Positions 14,901-25,053 of a stretch of 64,000 nucleotides of DNA are shown here, piece after piece (the first letter of the stretch is position 1; the number at the start of each line of letters is the position of its first letter). The translations under genes were made by a program, and so were the position numbers. Origin of the DNA: Acanthochromis polyacanthus (taxonomy: Eukaryota > Chordata > Actinopteri > Pomacentridae); the NCBI RefSeq assembly GCF_021347895.1, contig NC_067116.1:31817639-31881638 (forward strand), written 5' to 3'. The notes beneath the pieces were generated by a model, which was not told the origin of the DNA, ran no database searches, and saw only the letters and a list, made by a program, of their open reading frames with translations.

Positions 14901-17900
14901 ACTCACTGTGGGCTAATAATTAAAAAGAACTCAAGAAGTACAAACTTCAAATTACATAAATTGTACAAACAAAAAACAATGAGATCGATATACACAACAT
15001 TTTTCAAGTGCTCACAGGAGTTGCCTGTACTTGGAAAATAAAGTGACTCCAAATACTGTGCAAGTTTATTTTTCAACTTCCATTTTGAATTTGTTTCCAT
15101 ACTTGTCTTCCTGTCTGCTCTGTGCAAACATCTGCCTGCAGATCAGCCCGGTTTAGCTAAATAGACCCTGAATTTTTGTCATGAGTGGTGGTTACAGCCA
15201 AGTTACTGACCGCCTCCCAGTTGTGCCATGGAATGCAGAATTTTTGTTTTTTTTACTGAATTTGCTTAAAGCTAACAGAACAAGTTCACACACTGTCAGA
15301 AAATTGGTAATCTGGTGATTCTTTCTGTTTTACAGTTTGTGCCACTGATTAATAATGTCTTTTTATCTTTATTTTGTCATGGTATTCCCAGCTACTTGTT
15401 TATTTCTTGTGTAACTCTCTCGCTCTCTGCCCTCCACAGGTCTCTATCCAAATGCTATTCAAACTGCTCCTGTCCTGCCAGTGCCTTCCATCCGGTGTGT
15501 GGCTCTGATGGTATCGAGTACATTTCGCCCTGCCATGCAGGCTGCACCAACTTCACCAAAGACCCAAACAGCACCCACAGGGTTCAGGTCAGTGACCCCT
15601 CTTTGCATTTATACATTGTTTCTTGAGTACCTTCACATTAGACTGATGTATATTGCTAAATGTTTGTTCTTGTGATGGGTGGCTGTAGAAATATACCCAC
15701 TTTTTAGTGCAACGCTAAAATAAGACCCTACAAAAAGTCATCAGCATTAGTTAGAAAAAAAATTCTGATGCAGAGTAGTCATGTAAGATAGGAATCAGTA
15801 TAAAACGTTCAAAGCTTGAACGATTATCTCTTATAATTTTCTCAATGTGGGATAAAAGAAGAAGCATTTGGTTTCCATCCCAGCACAGGATGTGTAAATT
15901 ATACTGAGTATAATTAACCTTTACCAGTGTAGTGAGGAGCAGAGCCCTGCAGGGAATCCATACTGCAAGTAAAATGCCACCAAACATTCACTGCTCTTCA
16001 GGGAGCCTCTTTTCTCCTGACTACTTTGGATTCTTTATACATGAAATGGGAAGTGATTTTTGCCTTGGATGCTTTTTTAGATATCTCAGTTTGATGCCCC
16101 ATGCCCCAGTGTTTAGACTATCTTCCATATTTACCACACATTTTTTGATGTAACGATGTATATTACATACTGTGTCAATGATACTTTTTATTGAAGTCCA
16201 GCACTGACATGATGTGTCTCATTGTAGCTTAATGTCGTGTTACAGTCAGAGAGGACGCAAGCAGCTCACAGTCAATATCAAATCAATGCTTATTAGTCAC
16301 AGAGAGTATCGGCGGTTTTAATAAAGAGCAAACTATCAGTGTTCAGACGTCACAGCTTATGAATAATCTTCCCGTGGGTGGATTGTGTGACTCCTAATAG
16401 TGTATTAGTCAGTTTCACTCAGCATGTAAAGCCCACTGAGTAACATTGAAGCACAAACGCAGACAGATCAGCCTACAGTGAGCTCAGTGGATTAATACTC
16501 CGAAATCAGAGAATGATTATTTTCCTTTTTGTGCTGATTTAGATGTCCACCAGCTATTTTTCGGTATTTTTAGTTTTTGAATCAGCAAAAATACAAATAT
16601 ATAGGTTATTGTAAATTATTTATATTTGCATTAAGATACATACAGACTGGCCTCATTCAAAATTAGTATTATGTCAGTTGTGCCCATTTACTGAAAATTA
16701 TGGTACAATTGTGTCTTTTTTTCTGCAGTCCAGAAAATCTGTTCTCTGAATCCAAATGTGTTAGCATGAGGTTTTTTGTTTTTATCTATATGCGGACAGC
16801 AAGTTTTAGTATGTGAAAGCACCTGTTTAATATCTTCTACATGTTCTCCCTCATTACTGACATGGGATGACTCTTATGGAAGTACACTTAAAGTGAAGCT
16901 GGAACAAAAATACAGTTAGCATGCTAACAGTCTTTATGCTAAGCTAAGTGGCTGCTGAGTGTAGCTTCATATAGACATGAGCAGTATCAATATTCGTCTC
17001 CTCATTTCAGCAAGAGAGTGAATAATACTGTCAAAAAGAATGCTTTCAGTGTTTAAGTAAGTTCTTCTTTACCTTCTTCTGGATACAGGTGTTCACCAAC
17101 TGCAGGTGTATATCAGGGAGTCAGAGTCATGTCCATCCAGCTCCATGTCCAAACAACTGCCCTCATTTTCTTCTCCCCGTCATACTCGTCATCTCTCTAG
17201 CAGCACTGATTGCCTGCCTCACTCATAACCCCATGTACATGATGGTGCTCAGGTAAGGAGGGATGACAGCAAAGTCACATATTGATTTGTTATATTTTTA
17301 TATGTGCAAAGCAAATTAAAATGACAAATATCAACTAATAGATTGTATGATACAGGCGTTTTGTTCTACTCTGCAAACAGCTACTAGCAGCTGTTTAAGT
17401 CTCTGCCAGGCTCTCTGTTAGGTCCACAAAAGTCAAATGTTAATAATTCAGTTCCTTCTCTATAAAGCTATAAGCTATAATGAACAGAAATAAATAGAAT
17501 TTGATGAGAATTTAGTTTTACAAGTGTTGGGTGCTGCACAGTATCAATAGAAAATGCAGACATTGCCCTTCTAATCTCTGTTCTTGTTCATTTCAGGTCT
17601 GTTCCCTCTGAAGAGAAGTCATTTGCTATTGGAATTCAGTTTTTACTCATGAGATTATTAGGTAAGTCGTGTGTGTTTGGTGCAATGTTGAAACAAAAAA
17701 AAAACAAGTTATTGTATTAAGGATATGCTAATTTATATTGTATGCCCATTGCAAAAATATCCCAGTTATTTTGAAACATGGCAATTTTGTGATTGTGCGG
17801 TGGCCTAAAGTGTTGGTATTGAATACATTAAGAAGACTGTATGAAATACATAATCCTATAAATAGGCTGTGCCGATATGTAAATGAACAACTAAACTGTG

Positions 17901-18768
17901 CACCAACCTAAGAAATGTTTAAAACTCAACTCATCATGCTCATTCATTCTTTTTTTAAAAATCTTTTTAAATACTCCTTGTTTAAATTTTCCAGTATTAA
18001 AGATGACATTGTACAAAAATGACCTGGTCAGTACTCACATAGTGAATGCATGGTCCTAACAGTGAAGCACAAATGGATGGAGTGTGATGTTACCAATTAT
18101 GAATCATTTGACTTTTAAGTGATATTGCATTGTCCGTTTTAGTTTACTTTGACTAAATTCAAATACATCATAAGGCATTCTGCTTCAGAAATACAACTGC
18201 CTCCTATCTCACAGGGGTGTAGTGCAGCTTTCAAGTACAACAACGAAACCAGGAAGTGTTTCTAAACATATTGTTATTTTATATTAATATGTACATTGAT
18301 GTTCAGGTCCGTTCATACCTCTGCTTGTTTGTTTCTGTTAACCAAATGCTGGACTTCTCTTTAATGTTTCTGTCTTAAAAATATTTGAACAAATACGAGG
18401 CTGATCTGAACAAACATGATTTCTGTCTCCTTCTCAGCCTGGCTGCCTGCCCCTGCTCTGTTTGGGATGGCCATCGACACATCGTGCATTTGGTGGAAAC
18501 GTGTGTGTGGAAAGAAGTTTAGCTGTGGTTATTATGACAACAACGTCTTGAGGAACCGGTTAGGACATTTATCACTGATAGACATATCAAACAGTGTATC
18601 TACAGCACATCACAGGCTTTTGCTAATCATGTATGTGACCCCTGCAGGTACTTGGGCTTACAGGTGGGTTATAAGGTCATGGGCGTCCTCCTGCTGATGA
18701 TGCTGGGCTGGAAGGTGCAGCGGACCCAGGAGTACAGTCTGGAAAAGAGGCCCGAAGGACTGCTGTGA
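5833..18768 (+). CDS. slco2a1: slco2a1, prostaglandin transporter (OATP2A1/PGT), coding exons 2-14; exon 1 not found
   Basis: Organic anion transporter of the SLCO/OATP family; the mammalian orthologue imports PGE2 and related prostanoids across the plasma membrane. Coding exons: 5833-5970, 7338-7500, 8033-8245, 9412-9510, 9616-9755, 10997-11069, 11187-11351, 13620-13821, 15440-15587, 17089-17252, 17597-17661, 18438-18558, 18648-18768. They sum to 1812 bp (603 codons plus stop) with matching phases and GT-AG borders. Visible hallmarks are the OATP signature [13 protein letters not shown], a cysteine-rich Kazal-like loop ([19 protein letters not shown]), and the Arg and Lys of LLMRLLAW and LGLQVGYK, which correspond to residues reported as essential in mammalian PGT. 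Motifs such as [21 protein letters not shown] fit SLCO2A1 better than SLCO2B1. Human protein is 643 aa, so only about 35 N-terminal residues are missing. No frameshift or stop is seen. Exon 1 and promoter are probably upstream of the window. Confidence 0.95.
7099..7135. repeat. Tetranucleotide microsatellite (GATA/GACA)n
   Basis: Alternating ATAG and GACA units in slco2a1 intron 2. Confidence 0.85.
7338..7500 (+). CDS. slco2a1: slco2a1 exon: TM2-TM3
   Basis: Acceptor TTCTCTCAG, donor GTAAGA. It encodes [20 protein letters not shown], a stretch ending [20 protein letters not shown], and [11 protein letters not shown], typical of SLCO2A1. It ends in phase 1. Confidence 0.95.
8033..8245 (+). 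CDS. slco2a1: slco2a1 exon: first extracellular loop and TM4
   Basis: Acceptor is AACCAG, preceded by a rather weak pyrimidine stretch; the phase (A from the previous exon plus AT) gives Asn. It encodes the variable loop with an N-glycosylation sequon (NSS) and two cysteines, then [20 protein letters not shown] and [12 protein letters not shown]. Donor AG|GTGACT. Confidence 0.93.
9412..9510 (+). CDS. slco2a1: slco2a1 exon: TM5
   Basis: Acceptor CATTCACAG, donor TTTAG|GTGATG. It encodes [20 protein letters not shown] and [14 protein letters not shown], phase 1 to phase 1, near-identical in register to the human exon. Confidence 0.95.
   Translation, partial: PSCLPSLYSGLPSATCWAPSCCGSTWTWTELV
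9616..9755 (+). CDS. slco2a1: slco2a1 exon: OATP signature and TM6
   Basis: Acceptor TTCCTGTAG, donor AAT|GTAAGT. It encodes [20 protein letters not shown] with the OATP family signature at the extracellular end of TM6, then [19 protein letters not shown] leading into the cytoplasmic loop. Confidence 0.96.
10997..11069 (+). CDS. slco2a1: slco2a1 exon: cytoplasmic linker
   Basis: Short 73-bp exon, acceptor TATTTTACAG, donor AAAA|GTGAGT. It encodes the poorly conserved acidic and serine-rich linker ([12 protein letters not shown]) followed by ASLLDFLK, which aligns with human SLVDFIK. Confidence 0.88.
11187..11351 (+). CDS. slco2a1: slco2a1 exon: TM7-TM8
   Basis: Acceptor GTCTGATTAG, donor GTAG|GTAGGT. 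It encodes [40 protein letters not shown] and [15 protein letters not shown]. This TM7 block is diagnostic of SLCO2A1. Confidence 0.95.
12054..12603. mobile_element. Fold-back MITE with TTAA-type ends
   Basis: The right end reads TTGACCCGCAGGACGACACG then GGGGTTAA; the left end TTGACCCTCCTGCTGCC is a decayed counterpart. The centre is a long hairpin (12356-12434). TTAA termini fit piggyBac or Kolobok-type non-autonomous elements (established for those superfamilies); assignment between them is open. It lies in a slco2a1 intron (11352-13619). Confidence 0.55.
12356..12434. repeat. Long near-perfect hairpin
   Basis: Left arm 12356-12390, 7-nt loop GAATTTT (12391-12397), right arm 12398-12434. 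The inner 18 bp (AATCAACCAAAATCCAGC and its complement) match perfectly; the outer part (AAGAACATTCACA) matches with small gaps. Confidence 0.9.
13620..13821 (+). CDS. slco2a1: slco2a1 exon: TM8-TM9
   Basis: Acceptor GTTCCCAG, donor GG|GTGAGT. It encodes [32 protein letters not shown], and [20 protein letters not shown]. It ends in phase 2. Confidence 0.95.
14334..14671 (+). mobile_element. Decayed LINE 3' end (L2/Rex1-type non-LTR retrotransposon)
   Basis: The + strand reads a degraded form of a common fish LINE tail. The frame at 14391-14590 gives [20 protein letters not shown], and the nucleotide tail GGATAAGTGGAAGAAAACAG resembles the usual end before a GGAT-type simple repeat. It has several indels and a stop at 14589-14591. 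It is 5'-truncated and lies in a slco2a1 intron. The clade is assigned from memory of similar repeats. Confidence 0.6.
15440..15587 (+). CDS. slco2a1: slco2a1 exon: Kazal-like extracellular loop
   Basis: Acceptor CCCTCCACAG, donor CAG|GTCAGT. It encodes [20 protein letters not shown] and [17 protein letters not shown], the Kazal-like cysteine cluster of the large fifth extracellular loop. Three N-glycosylation sequons are visible (NCS, NFT, NST). Confidence 0.95.
17089..17252 (+). CDS. slco2a1: slco2a1 exon: end of Kazal-like loop and TM10
   Basis: Acceptor GGATACAG, donor AG|GTAAGG. It encodes [20 protein letters not shown], completing the cysteine-rich loop, then [20 protein letters not shown] and NPMYMMVLR. 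Confidence 0.95.
17597..17661 (+). CDS. slco2a1: slco2a1 exon: start of TM11 with key Arg
   Basis: A 65-bp exon, acceptor TTCATTTCAG, donor TTAG|GTAAGT. It encodes [20 protein letters not shown]; the Arg aligns with mammalian PGT R561, reported as needed for substrate binding. Confidence 0.94.
18438..18558 (+). CDS. slco2a1: slco2a1 exon: TM11 end and last extracellular loop
   Basis: Acceptor TCCTTCTCAG; donor CG|GTTAGG, a weaker donor with T at +3. It encodes [40 protein letters not shown], matching the last extracellular loop of SLCO2A1. Confidence 0.94.
18648..18768 (+). CDS. slco2a1: slco2a1 last coding exon: TM12 and stop
   Basis: Acceptor CCCCTGCAG. It encodes [20 protein letters not shown], then [20 protein letters not shown] and TGA. 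The Lys of GYK aligns with mammalian K614, reported as a substrate-contacting residue. The C-terminus resembles human (KAAGLI) in length. Confidence 0.94.
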
Positions 18769-19380
18769 TCCTGCTGAGACTCCCTGGAGATTTGAGCCTC
18801 TCGGAGCTTTCAAACATTTTAAAAATGAGCGTGCTGAGGAAAGCTGTGTCAGTGGGAGGAATCCATTGTCAAGTGGACCCTACGCTGACCTTGTTTTCTG
18901 CAGCCCCACTACTGACCTATCAGGGACTGGTTGGAATTTATGTTGTGGATATTTTAAAGGCATATAATTGGAAAAACTCAGTATGGCATTACAAGTTCAA
19001 ACAGCTAAAACACCTCTCATTTGGTACCTCACAATGTTTTAAATGCTTTCAAGACACTGATGAGACTCTGACTGAAGCTCAAACAGTTAAATGCCTTTGT
19101 GTATATAACGTGTTCCTAAAAACTAGGATTCTGTGGACGTTTCTGTTTGCAATGGGAACATATTTTGTAACTAGTTAACTGTATAGCTTAATATTTAAGT
19201 TTATTTTTTATGGATGTTTGTCTCGTACACAGAGACATCTGTGATAACTGCAATACTCATTTCATATATGATCTTATGTAACACTGTAATTGTAATGCTA
19301 ATGAATTTACAGATATCAAGTGCATACACTGTTACTCCTAAACAGAATTAAATAAATTACCATGCATTATGCTATCTGCT
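18769..19380 (+). other. slco2a1: slco2a1 3' UTR with polyadenylation signal
   Basis: The sequence follows the stop codon without a splice signal and reaches AATAAA at 19351-19356. Cleavage is probably near 19370-19385 (inferred). A 137-codon open frame here has no recognisable family and reads as UTR. Confidence 0.65.
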
Positions 19381-20183
19381 GGTGTGGTTATTGAGCAGAG
19401 TGCAAGTGCAAGCCTTACTAGATAATGAAAAAATATTTAGAGGGCAATTAGTCAAGTCAACATGAAGTATTTTATTCGTTAGTCGTTATCTCTTTCTCCA
19501 CGGCTGTATAACCAACACGGCAAAGAGAGTAAAACCAAATGTACTGCGTTCACAGCACGTCTGTTGGATTTTGGTATTTCAAGCAACTTCAAATGTGTTT
19601 GGAATTTTGGGTCTTTGATCTTAACTATCTTTAGATGGTTTTGTGATTTTTTTTTTTGTACCATTTTGATCCTTTTGCCTTTATTTTTACTCATTTGCTT
19701 TTAATTTTGGTTATTTTGTCACATTTTGGTCATTTTGCATCTACTTCTGTGTATGTCGTTAACCAGCAGGCCAACACTGACATGGCAGATATAGGTCTGT
19801 AAAATGGGCTGTATGTGAGTTTGATTGTCTGCAAAGTATTTGTTATTTTTAGAGTTTTAAGTGAAGCTGATTCCAAGTCAGGAGACTAGGCTGTACTACA
19901 TGATGTACTACATGATGAAAGATCTCTTAGAGTTTTCATTTATTTTCCTATGTTAACATTGAGTTATTATATATTAAGGTCTGTGAAACAGGTTACATGA
20001 GACTTGTAGAAATAGACTAAGATCAAGATTGAACTTTATTGTTGTATGAAGTACATCAAAATGCAGTTTTTACATATCCCAGCACAGGGTCAGCCTCACT
20101 ACTGCACATCACAGAGCAGACAACCTAAAGAGCCTTGGTCAAGGGTCCAACATAGGCAGTTTGAGAGTTCTGATGTTGGAGCT
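19381..20183. other. Intergenic DNA between slco2a1 and the nested element
   Basis: AT-rich sequence. There is a short direct repeat (GTACTACATGAT twice near 19894-19917) and an A/T-biased stretch near 19500-19740. No coding or RNA gene is recognised. Confidence 0.4.
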
Positions 20184-20192
20184 CCAGACCTG
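20184..20192. repeat. Target site duplication, left (CCAGACCTG)
   Basis: Nine bases identical to 25461-25469, directly abutting the left TIR. Confidence 0.9.
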
Positions 20193-22014
20193 TAGCCTAG
20201 CCGCGCTAGACCCAGCTCTTAAGACACAAAGGTCTAGGAACGCTTGACAGGGAGGGAGGTGTAGCAAGACTGCAAAGGCCCTGGAATTTCTGAGCTGATC
20301 AAAACTCAGATAAGCTCTCCCTCTCTCCAGCACTGACCAACACCCATCTCGATAGGAAGATTGAGACATTTGTATTTCTGTAGGTTTTCATTCACAGAAG
20401 GATGGAGCTCCTGTGAACATTTAAACCCCTGGAATAACTTCTTCTTTTTAAAAGACAATGACTTTCAATTATATGCTATGGATGTTTGTTTAATGAACTT
20501 TCATGCTAAAATCCCTTTTCAGCTTTAGGAGACCCTCAGCCGGAGACGTCTCTGCATTCCACAGATCAGATAACAAGTCGTAAAACTTTATGGCTGAAGG
20601 CTGGAGTCACCCTCTCACTCTCTTTGACTGAAACAAAGAGACTGGAACTGAACTTAAACAAAAACACTTGCCAAATTAATATTTCTATATGCATTTGGTT
20701 TTTCCAGATTTACCACAGTTACTCACAGTGTTTCATCTATGTCATATTTGAAGATCATATTTGCATGTCTGATAGAAGTCGATTTATTAATTTGTGATGT
20801 TTTAATCATTTCTTCCCCAGGATACTATGATTTTGGAATGAATTCCCTTATTAATCTCTGAATTTCCTCTCCATTTAGGTTGAATGATGACCATTGTATT
20901 TACCTGTTACCAAATCTCTGACTTGTTGTGATATTTTAATGTCATAAACATAAACATATAGTTATGAATGAAATGATTCACATCATATGAACATATGTAT
21001 TAATCTACACATTTCACTTTCACACAACTGAATATGGTGGGATAGACAGATCGTGTTTTGCGCGTTTAATATCATATTTTAATCCATTCTGGACTCCTCT
21101 TTCTTCTCTACTTTGTGAGAACAAAGAGATTCCAAATTCCACCAGACTCGCGCCTAAAAGTTCTCTCTCTCCGCCCAGGTCCTCCCCTTAGCTGGACCCA
21201 CAGATAAAGTCAGCCGTAGCCCACATTTTACCTCTCTCTTACCGCTCTTACTCTCTTGCCCGCTTCACTTCCCTTTCTTCACTACCTGAGGAATCCATGA
21301 CAGAGATTCCCATTATTTTCTTACCTAAAGCGCGTTTTTCCTATCTTTGAAATTCCCTCACCATCTAAGTTTGTTAACTATTTATCTTTTAACATTTTTG
21401 TAACTTAAGGAGACATTTTGCTCGTTATTCGTTTTAATCTGAAGAACCGATTCAGAACCAGCATTTATTTTTCTTAATTTCGACCGTTTTTCATCAACAC
21501 CCGTTTTTCTTGGCTAAAGCCTGAGAACCATCATTTTTAAGCACTCAGCTGAGAACTCCGGAGATCTGCTGGATCAGGTCTTTGCATAGAACCGATCAAC
21601 CCGCGGCAGGACATCCAGGCGGCCCTAACGACGACGCACCGTTCCGAACCCGCAGGTCCAGACCGTGTGCTGCGAATCTGAAGGCCCCGTACGTCTCAGC
21701 CCCATGACGGTTCACTTCAATAACTCCAGCTGAGTTTGCTCTGATTCCATTATATGGGTGATGTACTAACCGCTTGGTCATTTAATTCATTTAATCAATT
21801 TATTCTTTTACAAATCATTAGAATTCTTAGTCCAAATTACCGGTTACCTCGTCAGGTTAGCTCTGGCTAATCCTCACCATATTTCCTTCTCTCTCACACC
21901 TACTTCCACATCCCTCACACATGCACACACATAGGGTGACCAGATGGCAATGACTAAAATCCGGGACGCTGTGCCGGGGGGGGGTACACTGTTTTTCTTT
22001 TTTCTTTTTTTTAA

Positions 22015-22041
22015 TTTTATTATTATTATTATTATTATTAA
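22015..22041. repeat. (TTA)n microsatellite inside the hAT element
   Basis: A run of ATT/TTA units between the transposase gene's 3' side and the left TIR; it follows a G8-9 run and a T-rich stretch. Confidence 0.85.
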
Positions 22042-22388
22042 TTTCGAAGACATTTACACATTTATTTCTTTAGAAGTTATAGTTTTATTTAACAACAAGC
22101 ATTGTATTTTGACAAGTTGCCCAACTGAAAACAGTTCATTGTAGGCCTGCTTAAAAACAGAACAAAAAAAAGGTAATTTTAATTCATTTAAACTCTTAGC
22201 ATAGGCCTAATTAATTCATAAACTAAAATCTCTTGGCAACGGTTTTTATTAGATTATGACGTTTCTCCCATATCTCTGCTGCCACGGGTGTTGTCTTCAT
22301 TTGTTTGCCTATGAGACAAAAAAACGGGAATCAGTGACTGTTATTATAACAAGGTAAAGGGTAAAACGCATCTTTCATAGTCTGGCTT

Positions 22389-24335
22389 CTACCTCGAAGG
22401 AGGCTTTTGTGACGACTCGGTGCTGTTGCTGTATTTCGCGGATGATTTCACAGCAAAGAGGGCCTTCTTGTTCTCCAGGATGAATTTGTAGAACTCTGCA
22501 CAGGTCATAGCCAGATTCATTTTAATTTTTATCTCTGCACGGACAAGCTCCATTGAACACCTGTTTCGCACGTCAGTCCAAGCGCCTTTCATGATGGAGA
22601 AGACCCGCTCTGAGTAAGCATTGCTCACAGGAACGCTGAGGACGAAGGACAATAATTTTGTAAACTGCGGAAACGTGGACGGGGTCTTCAGTACTTGGGC
22701 CCAAAGATCGCCAACTGAGTTGCTGCTCGTGTCCAGATGGGCCAATACATTCTTCAGAGCGCAGTTTTCGTTATAGAGCTCATCCAAGTCCAGATGCTCT
22801 TCCATGTTAAGAGCGCACACTGCGTCTTTAAGTTTACTGTATCTGATCTCTCTTTGTTCCTTGATATTTAAACACTGTACATTGTAGAGATATCCAGTTT
22901 GTGAAAAGTCGAACCACTTCTCCAAGTAATCCACAGCAACTTGTAAGAAAGAGCTAAACTCTTGGCGTAGCCGGTCAACTTTATTGCTGGGAGAGGAAGC
23001 CATAATATCATCCACTTTTGTGCCAAAGAAAGCGTCGTTTTTGCGCTGCTGCAGTTTGACTCGGAGGTCGTTCATCACTCCATATACCTCAACTGAAGTG
23101 AGACTGTTGCTTTCAAGACTGAGGACAGCTGTGGAGAATATTTTGAGAACATTCTGAAGGAAGAAGAACGTGATTTCAAGCTCATTTGGATCATCTTGTT
23201 CGCCATGCTCGTGCCCCTTGAGCGCATCCCAAATGGCACGGGGGCATTCCTCCTGGCCCAGCGACAAAAAATAACTTTTCACAGCAGGCCAGATGCTCAC
23301 CAGTCGATTTATTGCAGGGAGCAAGCTCAACCAGCGTGTGGGGACGTGGCGTAACAAGGTAAGATACTCCATATCAACAAATTCAAACATTTCTTTTAAA
23401 CTGGCAACTCTTTTTGCGGAGCAGCTGAAATGGTTGAATGATTTAAGAACTATGTTTTCAACATCGACTTGTAGCACATTGCAGGCCCTTTTAACTGCAT
23501 TGTGGATGATGTGAGCTGGGCAGTTTGCTGGGATGATCTTGCTGTTTTTCTGCTTTAGATTTTGGTAAACTGAGTGTCGCTTGCCATAATTTACTGGCGC
23601 ATTATCAGCGGAGAAAGCTGATACGTTGTGGATGAGGAGGTTGTTTTCCTTTAACTTTTTTAACAACATGTCAGTGATTGCATCCGCACTTTCCTCTGCC
23701 TGTTCATAGAAATCCAGCACTCTGTTCTGAATGCCTTGCTCTGGGGTCCAAAATCTCACTGAGAGAGGAAATGTTTTCACATTGCCTTTATTTGAAGCAT
23801 CAGTAGCGATAGAAAAAAAGAGCTGCTCTGTGCCAAGGCTATGGGTGAAGTCAGATGCAAGAGGAGCCAGTACATTGGTGACAAGGGCCTCTGCTTTGGT
23901 GCGACCACAGCTTATGAGTTTGGCAATGGCTGAATCTTGGTACAGTTTTGGTGTCAGTTTCATTGCGCAGTCAAGGGACCGGTATGACTGCTGATGAGAA
24001 ACGCAGTGAAATACAGAAGTTAACTCTGCAGCAGCAACCTTACTGTACACTGAGTCATCCTGTGGCTTGAAGAATGATGATAGCAAAGTGTTGGTCTGTA
24101 CAGCGTTAGTGTTATTTACATGCTGCTTGCCGCTAGCGTGAGACTTGAGGTCTGACTCTCCCCCGTGAGAAATACTAAAGTCTTTTCGGCACACTTTACA
24201 GAACGCCTTATTTACATCCCCAAATGCAGCCGTTACCCATGTATATTTCCTCGTCCATTCCTCTCGGTATTTGCACAGACGTTTTTTCTTTGCTGGGGGT
24301 TCATCAGATTTTTCCGGAGCATTGTTCACCTCCAT
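22389..24335 (-). CDS. hAT-family transposase, intact 648-codon frame
   Basis: DNA transposase of the hAT superfamily, which cuts out and reinserts the flanking element. ATG is at 24335-24333, about 284 bp inside the TIR end. Visible parts: a basic N-terminus (PAKKKRL), a BED/TTF-like zinc finger at about 46-72 (CKVC, then H66 and H72), the likely catalytic Asp in IATDASNKG (about 179) and SADNAPVN (about 244), a CPAHIIHNAVKRAC block at about 272-285, the conserved VPTRWLSLLP, and the C-terminal dimerisation region with the probable catalytic Glu in SNAYSERVFSIMKG (about 576). No stop or frameshift interrupts it. The length fits autonomous hAT transposases. TIRs and flanking duplications argue against a domesticated host gene. 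Confidence 0.92.
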   Translation of the reverse strand: MEVNNAPEKSDEPPAKKKRLCKYREEWTRKYTWVTAAFGDVNKAFCKVCRKDFSISHGGESDLKSHASGKQHVNNTNAVQTNTLLSSFFKPQDDSVYSKVAAAELTSVFHCVSHQQSYRSLDCAMKLTPKLYQDSAIAKLISCGRTKAEALVTNVLAPLASDFTHSLGTEQLFFSIATDASNKGNVKTFPLSVRFWTPEQGIQNRVLDFYEQAEESADAITDMLLKKLKENNLLIHNVSAFSADNAPVNYGKRHSVYQNLKQKNSKIIPANCPAHIIHNAVKRACNVLQVDVENIVLKSFNHFSCSAKRVASLKEMFEFVDMEYLTLLRHVPTRWLSLLPAINRLVSIWPAVKSYFLSLGQEECPRAIWDALKGHEHGEQDDPNELEITFFFLQNVLKIFSTAVLSLESNSLTSVEVYGVMNDLRVKLQQRKNDAFFGTKVDDIMASSPSNKVDRLRQEFSSFLQVAVDYLEKWFDFSQTGYLYNVQCLNIKEQREIRYSKLKDAVCALNMEEHLDLDELYNENCALKNVLAHLDTSSNSVGDLWAQVLKTPSTFPQFTKLLSFVLSVPVSNAYSERVFSIMKGAWTDVRNRCSMELVRAEIKIKMNLAMTCAEFYKFILENKKALFAVKSSAKYSNSTESSQKPPSR

Positions 24336-25053
24336 TTTAACAATGAATGTGTGTTAGCATAGCATACATTTCGCGCCTATAAAAAATATAATACAAACGT
24401 CATAATTCATGCGCGAGTGACCACTGCGCAGGCTGCAGAAGGCCTGAGACATGAAGGCCTGAGACGAGACGGCCAGGCAGCGGCCCGGCAGTCATGTTTT
24501 TGGACCGTGATAACAGGTGTATGGCTAATTTCGGGACAATTAGAGCAAAATTCGGGATCCGGGACAAGCGGCTGAATTTAGGGACTGTCCCGGATTTTCA
24601 GGGACGTCTGGTCACCCTACACACACACCACACACACACTCCCACATTCCACGCACACACGTAGTCCTGCACGCACACACACACACCATATCTACATTGT
24701 ATATAGTTCACTTGTAATTATTTTCATAGAATAGTTAATAAATACCTCATTTTAGACCAAATTACAGTCTTGTGTTTCTTTGTGTAGAATGTGGTCAATT
24801 TAAACGAGGACTCAAGACTTTTTGATATGAGATTGATCAAAATTTTTATGAATATTAATTTTTTTATTAATATTAAATTTTTCCCTAGAAATCTAGGGTG
24901 GTGCCCCAATTATTGATAACGAGAGCAATAAATCATAACGTAGTACTGCTACAGAGGCGGGCTAAAAGGTTGTCTTTCAAATCACTCTGCAGCAATTGGG
25001 TAGGTATACAACCAATCAGTGCAACGAATAGGCTGACGGAGTTCCTCGAGCGC

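Larger units (their letters stand above)
21932..24619 (-). mobile_element. Complete hAT transposon
   Basis: Terminal inverted repeats begin TAGGGTGACCAGA at both ends and share AAAATCCGGGAC further in; subterminal GGGAC motifs recur. The flanks 21924-21931 and 24620-24627 are both CACACACA, consistent with the 8-bp hAT target duplication, although the site is a CA-rich tract so the match is weak evidence alone. The element is 2688 bp with one intronless transposase gene on the - strand. It sits inside the LTR-like element at 20260-24953. Confidence 0.9.
20260..24953 (+). mobile_element. Solo LTR-like element inserted in the TIR element, itself interrupted by a hAT transposon
   Basis: The ends are TGTAGCA and TGCTACA (TG...CA with a 7-bp inverted repeat) flanked by the 4-bp direct repeat GAGG at 20256-20259 and 24954-24957. 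Removing the insertion and one GAGG restores the sequence seen uninterrupted in the second TIR copy (GACAGGGAGGGAGG then GGCTAAAAGG), so the borders are well fixed. Minus the hAT insert it is about 2.0 kb. It contains no gag/pol-like frame and no internal repeat of its own ends. An AATAAA at 24737-24742 followed by GTCTTGTGTTTC suits an LTR polyadenylation/R region, which sets the + orientation. It is read as a solo LTR of a retrovirus-like or Gypsy-like element; the family is not identified. Confidence 0.7.

Noticed and set aside
5833..18768. slco2b1 rather than slco2a1
   Set aside because: Exon sequences such as [20 protein letters not shown] and [11 protein letters not shown], and the neighbour rab6b, fit SLCO2A1 clearly better.
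18765..19178. 137-codon + strand open frame
   Set aside because: It starts at the slco2a1 stop region and lies wholly in the 3' UTR; no known motif.
22389..24335. Domesticated ZBED-like host gene instead of a transposon
   Set aside because: Matching TIRs and 8-bp-compatible flanks enclose it, and it sits inside another mobile element.
20260..24953. Full-length provirus
   Set aside because: No gag, pol or env-like frame and no second LTR copy are present; only the hAT transposase is coding.
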